Below, piece by piece: positions 41,382-49,460 of a stretch of DNA of 53,446 nucleotides. The stretch covers positions 1-53,446 of the forward strand of contig CAJUJW010000013.1 in NCBI GenBank assembly GCA_910586735.1, given 5' to 3'. Below the pieces are notes generated by a model that saw only the letters and a list, made by a program, of their open reading frames with translations, made no database searches and was not told the origin of the DNA. The stretch comes from an uncultured Oscillibacter sp. GTDB taxonomy: Bacteria > Bacillota > Clostridia > Oscillospirales > Oscillospiraceae. Each line of letters opens with the position of its first letter. The stretch's first letter is position 1. A program made the translations under genes and the position numbers.

Positions 41382-42947
41382 ATGAAGCTGGCGACGGCGG
41401 CCCAGATGCGGGAACTGGACAGAAGGGCCATTGAGGAGCGAAACATCCCCTCCATCGACCTGATGGAGCGGGCGGCGGCGGAGGTGGCCCAGGCGGCCCT
41501 GGACGCCCTGCCGGACCGGCCGGGGAAGTGCCGGGCGGCGGTGTTCTGCGGCGCGGGGAACAACGGCGGGGACGGCATCGGGGCCGCCCGGCTCCTGTTC
41601 CTGATGGGGCTCAAGGTCCGGGTCTTCCTGGTGGGGGACTACGACCGCCTGACCCCCGACGCCATGGAGGAGACGGGCCGCCTCAGCGAGTGCGGCACGG
41701 AGCTGGAGGTCTTCGACCCGGCGGACAGGGCCCAGGCCGCCTGGGCGAAGAGCTGCCAGGTGATCATTGACGCCGTGTTCGGCGTGGGCCTCAGCCGGGA
41801 CATCGCGCCGGAGAGCAAATTCGCCGCCGCCGTGGACCTCATCAACGCCTGCCAGGGAACCGTTGTTTCCGCCGACATCGCCAGCGGCGTGGAGACGGAC
41901 ACGGGGCGGGTCCTGGGCCGGGCCGTGCGGGCGGACCGGACCGTCACCTTCTCCCTGAAAAAAATCGGCCAGGCCGTGGGGGACGGGTTCCTCCTCTCCG
42001 GGGACGTGTCCGTCCGGGACATCGGCATCCCCGCCGACCTGGCGCGGGAGACGGTCTGCCCCGTCCAGACGGTGGAGGCGGACTTTGCCGCCGCCGCCCT
42101 GCCGCCCCGGAAACCAGACGGCCACAAGGGGGACTTCGGCAAGGTCCTGGTGGTGGGCGGCTCTGTGGGCTACACCGGCGCGCCGTATCTCACGGCCTCG
42201 GCGGCAGTGCGGTCCGGCTGCGGGCTGGTGTACCTGGGGGTGCCGGACAGCATCTGGCAGGTGGAGGCGTCCAAGTGCGTCACGGCCATGCCCTTCCCCC
42301 TGGCCGGCGGCGGGGACGAGCTCCTGGGCCGGAGAGCCAGGCTCTGCCGGGCCTTTTCCTCCGTCATGGACACGATGAGACGCTGCGAGGTCCTGGCCAT
42401 CGGCCCCGGCCTGGGCCGGGACCGGGACACGGCGGTCCTGGTCCGGGAGATCCTGCTGAGCACGGAAAAGCCCGTGGTGCTGGACGCCGACGGAATAAAC
42501 GCGCTGGAGGGACATATAGATAGTCTGGACAGCCGCCGGGGACGGGTCACCATCCTGACCCCCCACGACGGGGAGTTCGCCCGCGTCGGCGGGGACCTGT
42601 CCCAGGGGGGCCGGGCGGGCGCGGCCCGGGCTTTCGCCCAGGAACACGGCTGTGTCCTGGTATTGAAGGGACACCGCACCGTCACCGCCGGGCCGGAGGG
42701 CAACGCCCTGGTGAACACCACCGGGAACTCCGGCCTTGCCAAGGGGGGCAGCGGCGACGTGCTGACGGGGCTCATCGCCTCCCTGCTGGCCCAGGGGGCC
42801 AGCCCGGTGATGGCGGCGGCGGGGGCCGTCTGGGTCCACGGCCGGGCCGGGGACCTGGCGGCGGAGGCGCTGACGGAATACTGTATGACGCCGGAGGACG
42901 TGATCGCCGCCTTTCCCAGGGTGTTTTCAGAGCTGCAAGGAAATTGA
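41382..42947 (+). CDS. nnr: bifunctional NAD(P)H-hydrate epimerase/dehydratase
   Basis: A 521-residue fusion that repairs damaged NAD(P)H hydrates. The N-terminal YjeF-N epimerase (about 1-215) has FCGAGNNGGDGIGAARLL. The C-terminal ribokinase-like dehydratase (about 230-515) has HKGDFGKVLVVGGSVGYTGA, LDADGIN, LTPHDGEF and the NTTGNSGLAKGGSGDVLTG motif of the family. GGGAGG lies 8 nt before the ATG at 41382. A lipoprotein gene follows after 19 bp. Confidence 0.95.
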   Translation: MKLATAAQMRELDRRAIEERNIPSIDLMERAAAEVAQAALDALPDRPGKCRAAVFCGAGNNGGDGIGAARLLFLMGLKVRVFLVGDYDRLTPDAMEETGRLSECGTELEVFDPADRAQAAWAKSCQVIIDAVFGVGLSRDIAPESKFAAAVDLINACQGTVVSADIASGVETDTGRVLGRAVRADRTVTFSLKKIGQAVGDGFLLSGDVSVRDIGIPADLARETVCPVQTVEADFAAAALPPRKPDGHKGDFGKVLVVGGSVGYTGAPYLTASAAVRSGCGLVYLGVPDSIWQVEASKCVTAMPFPLAGGGDELLGRRARLCRAFSSVMDTMRRCEVLAIGPGLGRDRDTAVLVREILLSTEKPVVLDADGINALEGHIDSLDSRRGRVTILTPHDGEFARVGGDLSQGGRAGAARAFAQEHGCVLVLKGHRTVTAGPEGNALVNTTGNSGLAKGGSGDVLTGLIASLLAQGASPVMAAAGAVWVHGRAGDLAAEALTEYCMTPEDVIAAFPRVFSELQGN

Positions 42948-42966
42948 ACATAGAGGAGGTTTTCCG

Positions 42967-43596
42967 GTGCGCCTTTGGAAGTGCGTACCAATGATGACCC
43001 TGCTTTTGCTGCTGGCCGCCTGCGGAGGCGGCGGCGGAGACGGGGAGACGGAGGCGGCGGACCTGCGGGACCGCTATCACGACATGACGGGCTGTACCAT
43101 GGAGGCCGTGGTCTCCTGTGACCAGGAGGGCCTGGCCTGGGAGGCGGAACTGCGCTGTGACTACGTCCCCGGCGGGGAGAGTGCGGTGGAGGTTCTGTCC
43201 CCCGAGACCATCGCCGGGGTGAAGGCCCTGCTGAACGACACGGACTGGCGGCTGGAGTACCAGGGGGAGAGCCTCAACGCCGGGACCCTCAGCGGCGAGG
43301 AAATCAGCCCCGCCGCCTGCCTGCCCCGGCTGATGAGCGCTCTCCGGGACGGCTGGCTGCTGGAGGAGAATGAGGAGACGTGGAACGGCGTGCCCTGCCT
43401 GCGCCTCACCGTGGACCAGACGGGGGTGAAGGACGGAAAGATCCTCTCCACCCTCTGGCTGAACCTGGCGGACGGGACCCCGGTCCGGGGGGAAATCGCC
43501 GTGGACGGGGAAATCATTCTGACGGCGGACTTTACGAGCTTCGCTTTTTATGATACAATGGCCGGAGATACGGCGTCCGAATCCGGTACGGACTGA
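42967..43596 (+). CDS. lipoprotein of unknown function
   Basis: A 209-residue lipoprotein with a signal peptide ending in the lipobox LLAAC (Cys near residue 19), then a Gly-rich spacer and a beta-rich domain. The shape (strands with Trp and Leu patterns, and a Thr/Asp-rich end) recalls LolA-like folds used by several Firmicutes lipoproteins, but I do not recognise the family. The start is GTG at 42967 with GAGGAGG 7 nt upstream. It shares a transcript with nnr. Confidence 0.75.
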   Translation: MRLWKCVPMMTLLLLLAACGGGGGDGETEAADLRDRYHDMTGCTMEAVVSCDQEGLAWEAELRCDYVPGGESAVEVLSPETIAGVKALLNDTDWRLEYQGESLNAGTLSGEEISPAACLPRLMSALRDGWLLEENEETWNGVPCLRLTVDQTGVKDGKILSTLWLNLADGTPVRGEIAVDGEIILTADFTSFAFYDTMAGDTASESGTD

Positions 43597-43810
43597 ACCG
43601 GGCGCGCCGCGGCGTGACACACCGCCCTCCTCCCCCGCATAGGATGACGTGGGGCGAGGACGCCGGAATTTGCCCCTCCCGCAAGATTCCCGGAAGAGGC
43701 GTATAAATTCCGAAACTGCGTGGGAGAATGAAAGTGGCCTCACCGAGGAGGAGGAGGAACTCCCCTTCCTCCCCGATGGCGGGTACTTCTTTCGGCGGAG
43801 TGTGAACTTT

Positions 43811-44179
43811 GTGGATACGAGTGTTAAGCGCGGCGATATTTACTATGCCGATCTCTCCCCGGTGGTGGGCAGCGAGCAGGGCGGCGTCCGTCCCGTTCTG
43901 ATTATTCAAAACGACACCGGAAACCGCTACAGTCCCACCGTAATCGCGGCGGCCATCACTTCCCAGACCGGGAAGACCAGGTTGCCCACACATATTGACC
44001 TCCCCGTGGACCAGAGCTGCGGCCTGAGCCGGGATTCCGTGGTCCTGCTGGAGCAGGTGCGGACCCTGGACAAAAAACGGCTGCGGGAACGCATGGGCCA
44101 CGTGGAGGAAAATGTGATGACGAAGGTAGACACGGCGATTGCGGTCAGCTTCGGACTGCCCCACGACCAATTGGTTTGA
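43811..44179 (+). CDS. mazF: MazF/PemK-type endoribonuclease toxin
   Basis: A 122-residue PemK/MazF-fold protein: VKRGDIYYADLSPVVGSEQGGVRPVLIIQND, with catalytic-type Arg and Thr (ITSQTGK) and the C-terminal VDTAIAVSFGL. Such enzymes cut mRNA at short motifs. The GTG at 43811 is preferred, because it matches the usual family start and has CGGAG 10 nt upstream; the GTG at 43802 has only 1 nt. No MazE-like antitoxin gene is seen in the 214 bp upstream or downstream. In many Firmicutes the partner is unlinked or unrecognised. Confidence 0.88.
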   Translation: MDTSVKRGDIYYADLSPVVGSEQGGVRPVLIIQNDTGNRYSPTVIAAAITSQTGKTRLPTHIDLPVDQSCGLSRDSVVLLEQVRTLDKKRLRERMGHVEENVMTKVDTAIAVSFGLPHDQLV

Positions 44180-44240
44180 TCGTCGGCCTTCCGGCGGAGG
44201 CCCGTTCTTCCGCCGGAAGGGCGTATACAAGGAGGTACAT

Positions 44241-44732
44241 ATGAAAAAAGACAGATGGCTCCTGCGCTCCGTGGTCCTGCTGGCCCTCAGCGCCGCGATG
44301 ATGACCGGCGTGTCCCTGGCGGCGGAGGCCGGGTCCTCCCAGGACCCCTTGGTGACCCTCAGCTATTTGAACGACACCTTTTTTAATTCCATCATGCAGC
44401 GGGTGGACCAGAAGATCGCCCAGCAGACGGGACAAGCCGTCCCCGGCGGGACCGCCTCCTCCTCCGCCGCCTCCTTCGCGGTGGTGACGCTGAACGAGGG
44501 GCAGACCCTCACCGGCGGCGTGGGCTGTGAGGTGATGCTGCGGGTGGGGTCCGCCGTCTGCGTGGCCCCCTCGGACCCCGGCCTCATCGACGAGACCACC
44601 GCCGCCACCCTGGCAAACGGCGGCGCCCTGGTCCAGAACCACCTGTATATGATGACCATCGACGGCCGGGGCGTCCGGGCCACCGGCGGCGTGACCAAGG
44701 TCCTGGCCCGGGGAAGCTATACCGTCGCCTGA
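44241..44732 (+). CDS. secreted protein of unknown function
   Basis: A 163-residue protein with a signal peptide (MKKDRWLLRSVVLLALSAAM, cleavage near LAAEA). The mature part has a coiled segment (YLNDTFFNSIMQRVDQKIAQ) and a Gly-rich beta domain resembling a cupin-like or carbohydrate-linked fold (GQTLTGGVGCEVMLRVGSA). I do not recognise it. AGGAGG lies 5 nt before the ATG. It follows the toxin gene by 61 bp and is ended by a strong terminator. Confidence 0.7.
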   Translation: MKKDRWLLRSVVLLALSAAMMTGVSLAAEAGSSQDPLVTLSYLNDTFFNSIMQRVDQKIAQQTGQAVPGGTASSSAASFAVVTLNEGQTLTGGVGCEVMLRVGSAVCVAPSDPGLIDETTAATLANGGALVQNHLYMMTIDGRGVRATGGVTKVLARGSYTVA

Positions 44733-44743
44733 ACCACATAACC

Positions 44744-44786
44744 AAACCCGCTTGCGCATAGCATTGCGTAAGCGGGTTTTTGTTTT
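44744..44786 (+). terminator. intrinsic terminator after 44241-44732
   Basis: AAACCCGCTTGCGCA (44744-44758) pairs with TGCGTAAGCGGGTTT (44765-44779), with one mismatch, and is followed by TTGTTTT. Confidence 0.9.
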
Positions 44787-44804
44787 GGAAAGGAGGCGGC
44801 GGAC

Positions 44805-45329
44805 ATGGACAAATTCCCCTTGCTGCTGGAGGGCAAACCCGCCGGAGAGCTCACCGCGGAACGGGAGGGCCTGTACACCTGGTTCTCCGCCCGGTGTCCC
44901 CTGCCGGGCGAGGGCCTCTGGTGCGCCTGGGCCGTGGGGGACCGGGGCGAGCTGCGCCTGGGTGTGCTGGAGCCGGAGGGAAAGCAGGGCGTCATCCGCC
45001 GCCGCTTCTCCGGGCGGCTCACCGCCCCCCTGGGCCGCCTCCTCCGGGGGGAGGCCCGCCCCGCCGGAACCCAAGAGGCGGAGGACTGGGCCCCCGCCCC
45101 GGCCCCGGACCAGCTCTTCCGGTCCCCCTGGCTCCGCCGCCGCCTGGGGGGGCTCCATGGGGCCCTGACCCGGCGGGCGGGAAACGTCCGGTATCTGGCC
45201 CTGCCCTACGACCCCGGAAAGCCCTTCCCCCTGACCACCCTGTTCTGCTTCGCCCGCCTCCGCCGGATCGGCGGGGGGACCTTCGCCGTCTTCGCCTTCG
45301 ACGGGGAGGAGCGGCCCGCGTTTCCGTAA
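44805..45329 (+). CDS. hypothetical protein, Arg/Gly-rich
   Basis: A 174-residue soluble protein with no signal peptide. It opens with two beta-strand-like stretches (FPLLLEGKPAGELTAEREGL, then LYTWFSARCPLP) and ends with an aromatic-rich part. It is not recognised. AAAGGAGG lies 9 nt before the ATG, directly after the terminator of the preceding gene. Related small proteins of this style occur in Oscillospiraceae, but I cannot name a family. Confidence 0.6.
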   Translation: MDKFPLLLEGKPAGELTAEREGLYTWFSARCPLPGEGLWCAWAVGDRGELRLGVLEPEGKQGVIRRRFSGRLTAPLGRLLRGEARPAGTQEAEDWAPAPAPDQLFRSPWLRRRLGGLHGALTRRAGNVRYLALPYDPGKPFPLTTLFCFARLRRIGGGTFAVFAFDGEERPAFP

Positions 45330-45362
45330 ATGGGATTTCCTGGAAATTTTTTAGAAAAAGAT

Positions 45363-45380
45363 TTGATAAATTTCTATCAA
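45363..45380. promoter_or_regulatory. dyad at the nrdR promoter
   Basis: TTGATA (45363-45368) and TATCAA (45375-45380) form an inverted repeat; the right half is the likely -35. It could be an operator, but it does not match the known NrdR box. Confidence 0.4.
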
Positions 45381-45403
45381 TTTTGGGGATCGTGTGATAT
45401 AAT
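45375..45403 (+). promoter_or_regulatory. promoter of nrdR
   Basis: TATCAA (45375-45380), 17 nt, TATAAT (45398-45403) with TGA just upstream (extended -10). Confidence 0.7.
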
Positions 45404-45523
45404 ACATTTCAATCTTCCAGGGGATACCGGGAAAATCCCTTTCCGGGCCCTGGGAAAACGGGGAAGACGCCCGTTGGTACGGGCGCGCCGCCGGAGGGCC
45501 GGCGGGGGATCAGGAGGTCCTTT

Positions 45524-45988
45524 ATGAAATGTCCCTATTGCGGCTTCAATGAGAGCAAGGTCATCGACTCCCGCCCAGCCGATGAGAACAACAGCATCCG
45601 CCGCCGGAGAGAGTGTCTCTCCTGTTCCCGGCGCTTCACCACCTATGAGACGGTGGAGAGTCTGCCGGTGGTGGTGGTAAAGAAGGACGGCAGCCGCCAG
45701 AGCTTCGACCGGGGAAAGGTGCTGGGCGGCATGATCCGGGCCTGTGAGAAGCGGCCCGTGCCCGTGGCCCGGCTGGAGAAGGTGGCCGCCGACATTGAGC
45801 AGGAGCTCCAGAACTCCATGGAGCGGGAGATCAGCACGGAGATCATCGGCGAGCGGGTGATGGAGCATTTGCGCGCCATCGACCAGGTGGCCTACGTCCG
45901 CTTCGCCTCGGTGTACCGCCAGTTCAAGGACATCGACAGCTTTATGGAGGAGCTGACCAAGCTGCTGGCGGAACGGAATCAGATTTAG
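45524..45988 (+). CDS. nrdR: transcriptional repressor NrdR
   Basis: A 154-residue repressor of ribonucleotide reductase genes. The N-terminal zinc ribbon has MKCPYCGFNESKVIDSR and CLSCSRRFTTYE. The ATP-cone (about 49-139) binds nucleotides to switch DNA binding. The length and both domains are typical. AGGAGG lies 7 nt before the ATG. No nrd gene is in the window. Confidence 0.97.
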   Translation: MKCPYCGFNESKVIDSRPADENNSIRRRRECLSCSRRFTTYETVESLPVVVVKKDGSRQSFDRGKVLGGMIRACEKRPVPVARLEKVAADIEQELQNSMEREISTEIIGERVMEHLRAIDQVAYVRFASVYRQFKDIDSFMEELTKLLAERNQI

Positions 45989-45996
45989 AAGAGCGC

Positions 45997-46023
45997 GGCC
46001 CGCCGGATGATTTCCGGCGGGCC
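45997..46023 (+). terminator. hairpin after nrdR
   Basis: GGCCCGCCGG/CCGGCGGGCC (10 bp, 7-nt loop) begins 8 nt after the stop. The T tract is poor. Confidence 0.6.
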
Positions 46024-46074
46024 TGGTTCGTTGGGACCGGATGGGTACACGCCCCGCAATTTCCCCTTGCAAAC

Positions 46075-46096
46075 CCTCAAAACTCTGCTATACTAT
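46075..46096 (+). promoter_or_regulatory. promoter of the YmdB-like gene
   Basis: TTGCAA near 46068-46073, 16 nt, TATACT (46090-46095), with a second TATAAT overlapping just after it. Confidence 0.6.
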
Positions 46097-46122
46097 AATC
46101 CTTGAGATTGGAGGGCGCATCT

Positions 46123-46896
46123 ATGTTGTATCACATCCTCGCCGTAGGCGACGTGGTGGGCGAGCCGGGCCTCCGGCACCTGGAGAAAACCCTGCGGCCC
46201 CTGCAAAGGCTGAAGGGCGTGTCCTTCACCGTTGTCAACGGTGAAAACGCCTCCGGCGTGGGCCTCACCAAGGACCAGGCGCAGCGCATCCGCCTGGCCG
46301 GCGCCGACGCCGTGACCCTGGGGAACCACGCCTTTGGGAAGTACCAGATCGGAAGCCTCCTGGACGACGCGCCCTGGCTCCTCCGGCCCGCCAACTACTC
46401 CGGCCGGACCCCCGGCCACGGCTGCGAGATCTTCGACCTGGGGGACTTCCGGGTCCGGGTGATCAACCTCATCGGCCGCTGCGACCTGGCCTGGAAGGCC
46501 GGCGACCCCTTCACGGCGGCGGACAGGCTGCTGGAGCGGGGAGAGGCGGACTTCACCCTGGTGGACTTCCACGCCGAGGCCACCAGCGAAAAGCTGGCCC
46601 TGGGCTACTACCTGGACGGGCGGGTCTCCGCCCTCTGGGGCACCCACACCCACGTGCCCACCGCCGACGAGCGAGTCTACCCCAAGGGCACCGGCTACAT
46701 CACCGATCTGGGCATGACCGGGCCCATCGAGTCCGTGCTGGGGGTGGAGCCCTGGCAGTCCGTGGAGAATTTCCTGGGGGGCCTGCCGGGGCGGTACAAG
46801 CACCCGGAGGGGCCCTGCAAGCTCCAGGGGGCCGTGTTCACCCTGGACGGCGCAACAGGGCTCTGCACCGCCGTGGAGCGGGTGGACATCCGGTGA
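46123..46896 (+). CDS. ymdB: YmdB/TIGR00282-family metallophosphoesterase
   Basis: A 257-residue protein with the YmdB pattern: AVGDVVGEPG, VVNGENASGV, LGNHAFGK, VDFHAEATSEKLA and GTHTHVPTADERV. These carry the metal ligands. B. subtilis YmdB hydrolyses cyclic 2',3'- and 3',5'-nucleotides and affects biofilm choice; the activity here is inferred. GGAGG lies 8 nt before the ATG at 46123. The YbaK gene follows after 27 bp. Confidence 0.92.
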   Translation: MLYHILAVGDVVGEPGLRHLEKTLRPLQRLKGVSFTVVNGENASGVGLTKDQAQRIRLAGADAVTLGNHAFGKYQIGSLLDDAPWLLRPANYSGRTPGHGCEIFDLGDFRVRVINLIGRCDLAWKAGDPFTAADRLLERGEADFTLVDFHAEATSEKLALGYYLDGRVSALWGTHTHVPTADERVYPKGTGYITDLGMTGPIESVLGVEPWQSVENFLGGLPGRYKHPEGPCKLQGAVFTLDGATGLCTAVERVDIR

Positions 46897-46923
46897 CACA
46901 AGAAACAAAGAGAGGTTTTTGCC

Positions 46924-47406
46924 ATGTCGATTGAAAAAGTGAGAGCGTATTTCAGGCCCTTGGGCATCGAGGGGCGCATCCTGGAGTTCCCGGTCTCCTC
47001 CGCCACGGTGGAGCTGGCGGCGGCGGCCGTGGGCGTGGAGGGCGCCCGGATCGCCAAGAGCCTGAGCTTCAAAATTGAGGACAAGCCCGTCATCATCGTG
47101 GCGGCGGGAGACGCCAAGGTGGACAACGGGAAATACAAGGCCCAGTTCCACACCAAGGCAAAAATGCTCACCCACGAGGAGGCCCACAGCCTCATCGGCC
47201 ACGACGTGGGCGGCGTGTGCCCCTTCGCCCTGCCGGAGGACGTGAAGGTCTACCTGGACGTGTCCCTGAAGCGGTTCGGCACCGTCTTCCCCGCCGCCGG
47301 CAGCGGCAACAGCGCCATCGAGCTGACCTGCGAGGAGCTGGAGCGGTACTCCTCCAACTTCCAGCAGTGGGTGGACGTGTGCAAGGCGTGGCAAAGCGAG
47401 GGCTGA
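46924..47406 (+). CDS. YbaK/EbsC-family aminoacyl-tRNA deacylase
   Basis: A 160-residue protein of the YbaK/ProX family, which removes wrongly charged amino acids from tRNA. Visible segments are VELAAAAVGVEGARIAKSLS, the conserved Lys in KAQFHTKAKML, the Gly-rich GHDVGGVCPFAL and the end LERYSSNFQQWVDVC. The length is normal. AGAGAGG lies about 8 nt before the ATG. It shares a transcript with ymdB and ends 1 bp before the SbcD-like gene. Confidence 0.93.
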   Translation: MSIEKVRAYFRPLGIEGRILEFPVSSATVELAAAAVGVEGARIAKSLSFKIEDKPVIIVAAGDAKVDNGKYKAQFHTKAKMLTHEEAHSLIGHDVGGVCPFALPEDVKVYLDVSLKRFGTVFPAAGSGNSAIELTCEELERYSSNFQQWVDVCKAWQSEG

Positions 47407-47407
47407 T

Positions 47408-48505
47408 ATGCTGAAATTCATCCACGCGGCGGACTTCCACCTGGACAGCCCCTTTGCCGCCCTGCCCCCAGGCCGGGCGGCGGAACGCCGCCGGGAGAGC
47501 CGGGAGCTCCCCTTCCGCCTGGCGGACTACGTCAACGCCCACGGCGTGGAGCTGGTGCTGCTGGCCGGGGACCTCTTTGACAGCGCCGCCCCCTACCGGG
47601 AGACCGGGGAGGCCCTGGCCGAGGCCCTGGGCCGCATGAACGCCCAGGTGGTTGCCGCGCCGGGGAACCACGACTGGTACGGCCCCGGCAGCCCCTGGAC
47701 CGCCGTCCGCTGGCCGGAGAACATCCACATCTTCCGGGAAAACGCCGTGACCACTCTGGACCTGCCCGGACTGAACGCCGCCGTCCACGGCGCGGCCTTC
47801 ACCTCCCCGGAACAGGGGACCAGCCTCCTTTCCGGCTTCGCCGCCCCGGAGGACGGGCGGGTCCACATCGGACTCCTTCACGGGGAGATCGACCCGGCGG
47901 AACGGCGCTATGACCCCCTGGGCCGGGAGGAGGTCGCCGCCAGCGGCCTGCACTACCTGGCCCTGGGGCACATTCACAAGCGGGGCGAGCCCCGGCTCTA
48001 CGGCAGGACTCTCTGCGCCTGGCCCGGCTGCCCCGAGGGCCGGGGCTTTGACGAGCTGGGGGAAAAGGGCTTTTACGAGGGCGCGATTCACGAGGACGGG
48101 CGGGTCTCCCTGGCCTTCGTGCCCTTCGCCCGGCGGCGGTACGAGCGGCTGGACGTGGACGTGACGGGCCGGTCCCCCAGGGCCGCCCTGGAGGCCGCCC
48201 TGCCGGAGGACACCGCCGACCACCTGTACCGGGTCCGCCTCACCGGCGAGACCGGGGAGGCCGGCGCGGACCCCCAGGCCCTGGAGACGGCCCTGGCCGG
48301 GCGGTTCTACGCCCTGGAGGTCCGGGACTGCACCAGGGTGGCGGAGGACGTTTGGGCCCGTGCCGGGGAGGACTCCCTCCGGGGCCTCTTCCTCCGGGAA
48401 CTGCGGGCCCGGAGGGACGCCGCCGGGGACGAGGCCGAGCAGGAGCTGATTACCCTGGCGGTGCGCTTCGGCCTGGCCGCCCTGGACCACCGGGACCTGG
48501 GGTAG
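47408..48505 (+). CDS. SbcD/YhaO-like DNA repair exonuclease
   Basis: A 365-residue metallophosphoesterase of the SbcD/Mre11 class. Metal motifs are FIHAADFHLDSPF, LLAGDLFDSA, AAPGNHDWY, LLHGEID and LGHIHKRGE. The C-terminal part is shorter than in SbcD and fits YhaO. The normal partner (an SbcC/YhaN-type ATPase) does not follow: the next gene is rplS. It may act alone or with an unlinked partner. Translation starts 1 bp after the YbaK stop. Confidence 0.87.
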   Translation: MLKFIHAADFHLDSPFAALPPGRAAERRRESRELPFRLADYVNAHGVELVLLAGDLFDSAAPYRETGEALAEALGRMNAQVVAAPGNHDWYGPGSPWTAVRWPENIHIFRENAVTTLDLPGLNAAVHGAAFTSPEQGTSLLSGFAAPEDGRVHIGLLHGEIDPAERRYDPLGREEVAASGLHYLALGHIHKRGEPRLYGRTLCAWPGCPEGRGFDELGEKGFYEGAIHEDGRVSLAFVPFARRRYERLDVDVTGRSPRAALEAALPEDTADHLYRVRLTGETGEAGADPQALETALAGRFYALEVRDCTRVAEDVWARAGEDSLRGLFLRELRARRDAAGDEAEQELITLAVRFGLAALDHRDLG

Positions 48506-48584
48506 GATGGGCTTTCCGGGCCCTGCGCCTTGGCGGGGGCAAAAAACGGGCGCTCATTTTTTGGCGGATATTCTGAAAAAGTCC

Positions 48585-48613
48585 TTGCATTTTAGGTGAG
48601 ACTGTGATATCCT
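48585..48613 (+). promoter_or_regulatory. promoter of rplS
   Basis: TTGCAT (48585-48590), 17 nt, TATCCT (48608-48613). The leader to the ATG is about 85 nt. Confidence 0.75.
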
Positions 48614-48621
48614 ATTTAGGC

Positions 48622-48690
48622 TACAAAAGGGCGGTCCTCTGCCGCGCGCGGGAAAACGCGCAGAAAAGCGGGTAAGAACGCCTATAAAAC
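48622..48690 (+). promoter_or_regulatory. candidate L19 leader RNA
   Basis: The leader before rplS has hairpin-forming repeats (CTGCCGCGCG with CGCGCAG around GGGAAAA). Many Firmicutes have an autoregulatory L19 leader in this place. I infer it from the position and pairing, not from a model match. Confidence 0.4.
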
Positions 48691-48704
48691 AGGAGGAACA
48701 ATCC

Positions 48705-49046
48705 ATGGATTTGATCAAGGAACTGAACAAAGAGGCCCTGGGCAAGGAGACCCCCAAGGTGCAGATCGGCGACACCGTCCGTGTCCACGTGAAGGTCAAG
48801 GAAGGCTCCCGCGAGCGCATCCAGGTCTTCGAGGGCACCGTCATCGCCAAAAAGCACGGCGGCATTGAGGAGACCATCACGGTCCGCCGCATCTCCTACG
48901 GCGTGGGCGTGGAGAAGGTATTCCCCGTGCACTCCCCCTCCATCGACACTATCCAGGTCGTCCGCAACGGTTCCGTCCGCCGGGCCAAGCTGTATTATCT
49001 GCGCGGCCGTGTGGGCAAGGCCGCCAAGATCAAGGAGAAGCTGTAA
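48705..49046 (+). CDS. rplS: 50S ribosomal protein L19
   Basis: A 113-residue L19 protein: IGDTVRVHVKVKEGSRERIQ, FEGTVIAKKHGG, TVRRISYGVGVEKVFPVHSP and the C-terminal RRAKLYYLRGRVGKAAKIKE. It is complete and standard. AGGAGG lies 8 nt before the ATG. Confidence 0.98.
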   Translation: MDLIKELNKEALGKETPKVQIGDTVRVHVKVKEGSRERIQVFEGTVIAKKHGGIEETITVRRISYGVGVEKVFPVHSPSIDTIQVVRNGSVRRAKLYYLRGRVGKAAKIKEKL

Positions 49047-49060
49047 GCTCCGAGGGAATG

Positions 49061-49088
49061 AAAGAGAGGCTTTCGCCTCTCTTTTTCT
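49061..49088 (+). terminator. terminator of rplS
   Basis: AAAGAGAGGC/GCCTCTCTTT (10-bp perfect stem, TTTC loop), then TTCTTTT. Confidence 0.92.
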
Positions 49089-49123
49089 TTTCTCCCCCAT
49101 TGGCGAGGCGCTGAAAATGCCTC

Positions 49124-49152
49124 TTGCTTTTCCATTTTCTCTGTGTTATAAA
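49124..49152 (+). promoter_or_regulatory. promoter of the T-box/pheST unit
   Basis: TTGCTT (49124-49129), 17 nt, TATAAA (49147-49152), just before the T-box leader. Confidence 0.75.
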
Positions 49153-49159
49153 TAGTAGG

Positions 49160-49411
49160 TAACACCGCCAATCGCGATGAACGGGAAAATAACGATTACG
49201 CCTCGCCAAGAGAGGACGGGCCATGGGCTGGAAGCCCGTCCGCGAGTCGCCGTTTGGTTCGCCCGGGAGCCGCCGTGGAGACACGGCCGGTCCGCCCTCC
49301 GTTATAGGGGCCTCGAGGGCGCGCCCCCCTGGGCGCGAATTTGGGTGGTACCGCGGAAGGAGCATGCCTTTCGTCCCATGAGCCGGGACGGAGGGTCTTT
49401 CTTTTTCCCTT
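49160..49411 (+). promoter_or_regulatory. T-box riboswitch leader (tRNA-Phe sensing inferred)
   Basis: The T-box sequence GGGTGGTACCGCG lies at 49343-49355. Stem I occupies about 49165-49265 and contains GATGAACGGGAAAATAA and the distal arm GGGCTGGAAGCCCGTCC. A candidate specifier codon TTC (Phe) is at 49258-49260. The final terminator stem, CCTTTCGTCCC (49367-49377) with GGGACGGAGGG (49385-49395), is followed by TCTTTCTTTTT. Uncharged tRNA bound to the leader should prevent termination. The specifier is inferred from the downstream pheST. Confidence 0.88.
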
Positions 49412-49460
49412 TTCCCAAAAAAAGACAAAAGACAGATTGTAGAGAAAGGACCTGACCGTC

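Noticed and set aside
46001..46080. Second promoter or RNA between nrdR and ymdB
   Set aside because: It contains only the nrdR hairpin and the ymdB promoter; nothing else is supported.
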